From positions 1 to 22,731 of the forward strand of contig LUJR01000017.1 in the NCBI GenBank assembly GCA_001689515.1: a stretch of 22,731 nt of DNA, written 5' to 3'. This document shows, in pieces, positions 22,711-22,731 of this stretch. The stretch is from Bacteroidales bacterium M7. GTDB taxonomy: Bacteria; Bacteroidota; Bacteroidia; Bacteroidales; Muribaculaceae. The translations under genes were made by a program, and so were the position numbers. The notes beneath the pieces are model-generated. The model was not told where the DNA came from. It worked only from the letters and a program-made list of their open reading frames with translations, and searched no databases. Position 1 is the first letter of the stretch, and each line of letters opens with the position of its first letter.

Positions 22711-22731
22711 CGCGGGGTGGAGCAGTGGTAG
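22711..22731 (+). tRNA. initiator tRNA-fMet (5' end only, cut by window)
   Basis: The last 21 bases start CGCGGGGTGGAGCAGTGG, which reads as a 7-nt acceptor strand and a D arm. The 5' C in CGCGGGG is characteristic of bacterial initiator tRNAs, where position 1 does not pair with position 72. The anticodon is outside the window, so the identity rests on the acceptor and D-arm sequence. A strong promoter directly precedes it. Confidence 0.75.

Overview
The window looks like ordinary chromosome from a member of the order Bacteroidales. The evidence is the recurring Bacteroidetes-type promoter -7 box (TAnnTTTG) in front of most transcription units, the lack of clear Shine-Dalgarno sequences, and lineage-typical proteins: a DUF5606 protein, a 58-aa Hc1-type histone-like protein, TlpA-like lipoproteins with a DUF4369-like N-terminus, and a MINPP-type histidine phosphatase. 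Base composition and the GTAG-headed palindromic repeats make me think of Muribaculaceae or a close relative, but that placement is inference. No phage, insertion sequence, CRISPR array or defence island is visible.

Left part (1-6421): a minus-strand DUF5606 gene with its own terminator is divergent from a plus-strand YIP1-like membrane protein gene that overlaps smpB. Facing smpB is a minus-strand pair, topA followed by an RluA-type pseudouridine synthase, and upstream of topA lies cdsA, also on the minus strand. A 24-bp perfect AT-rich palindrome sits just upstream of the topA promoter.

Middle part (6600-12700): single-gene plus-strand units with their own promoters: a small Hc1 histone-like gene too short for routine ORF calling, a radical SAM/SPASM protein, class II fructose-bisphosphate aldolase with a 38-bp perfect-palindrome terminator, an exported MINPP-like phosphatase, and a lipoprotein with a thioredoxin-like fold that has lost its CXXC. 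This last gene converges on a minus-strand DJ-1/PfpI gene.

Right part (12782-22731): two tightly packed plus-strand gene clusters. The first is apbE, a GT2 glycosyltransferase, ispD and recG, with gaps of 6 and 7 nt and a 4-nt overlap. The second is an exported S9A prolyl oligopeptidase, a lipoprotein with a BamE/SmpA-like tail, a PhnP-like metallo-beta-lactamase-fold hydrolase, and a TlpA-like lipoprotein with an intact CGPC. The window ends 21 nt into what is very probably the initiator tRNA-fMet, preceded by a good promoter.

The most interesting non-coding signal is a dispersed family of short palindromes at four intergenic places, all beside gene 3' ends. The unit is 23 nt: GTAGG, then an 8-bp hairpin with a 2-nt loop. 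Units occur as inverted pairs, fused back-to-back copies, and in one case as the terminator of a gene. Two sequence classes differ by compensated changes in both arms. This is the architecture of REP/BIME elements. I did not find a new multi-gene system; the gene content is mainly housekeeping plus envelope and periplasmic functions.
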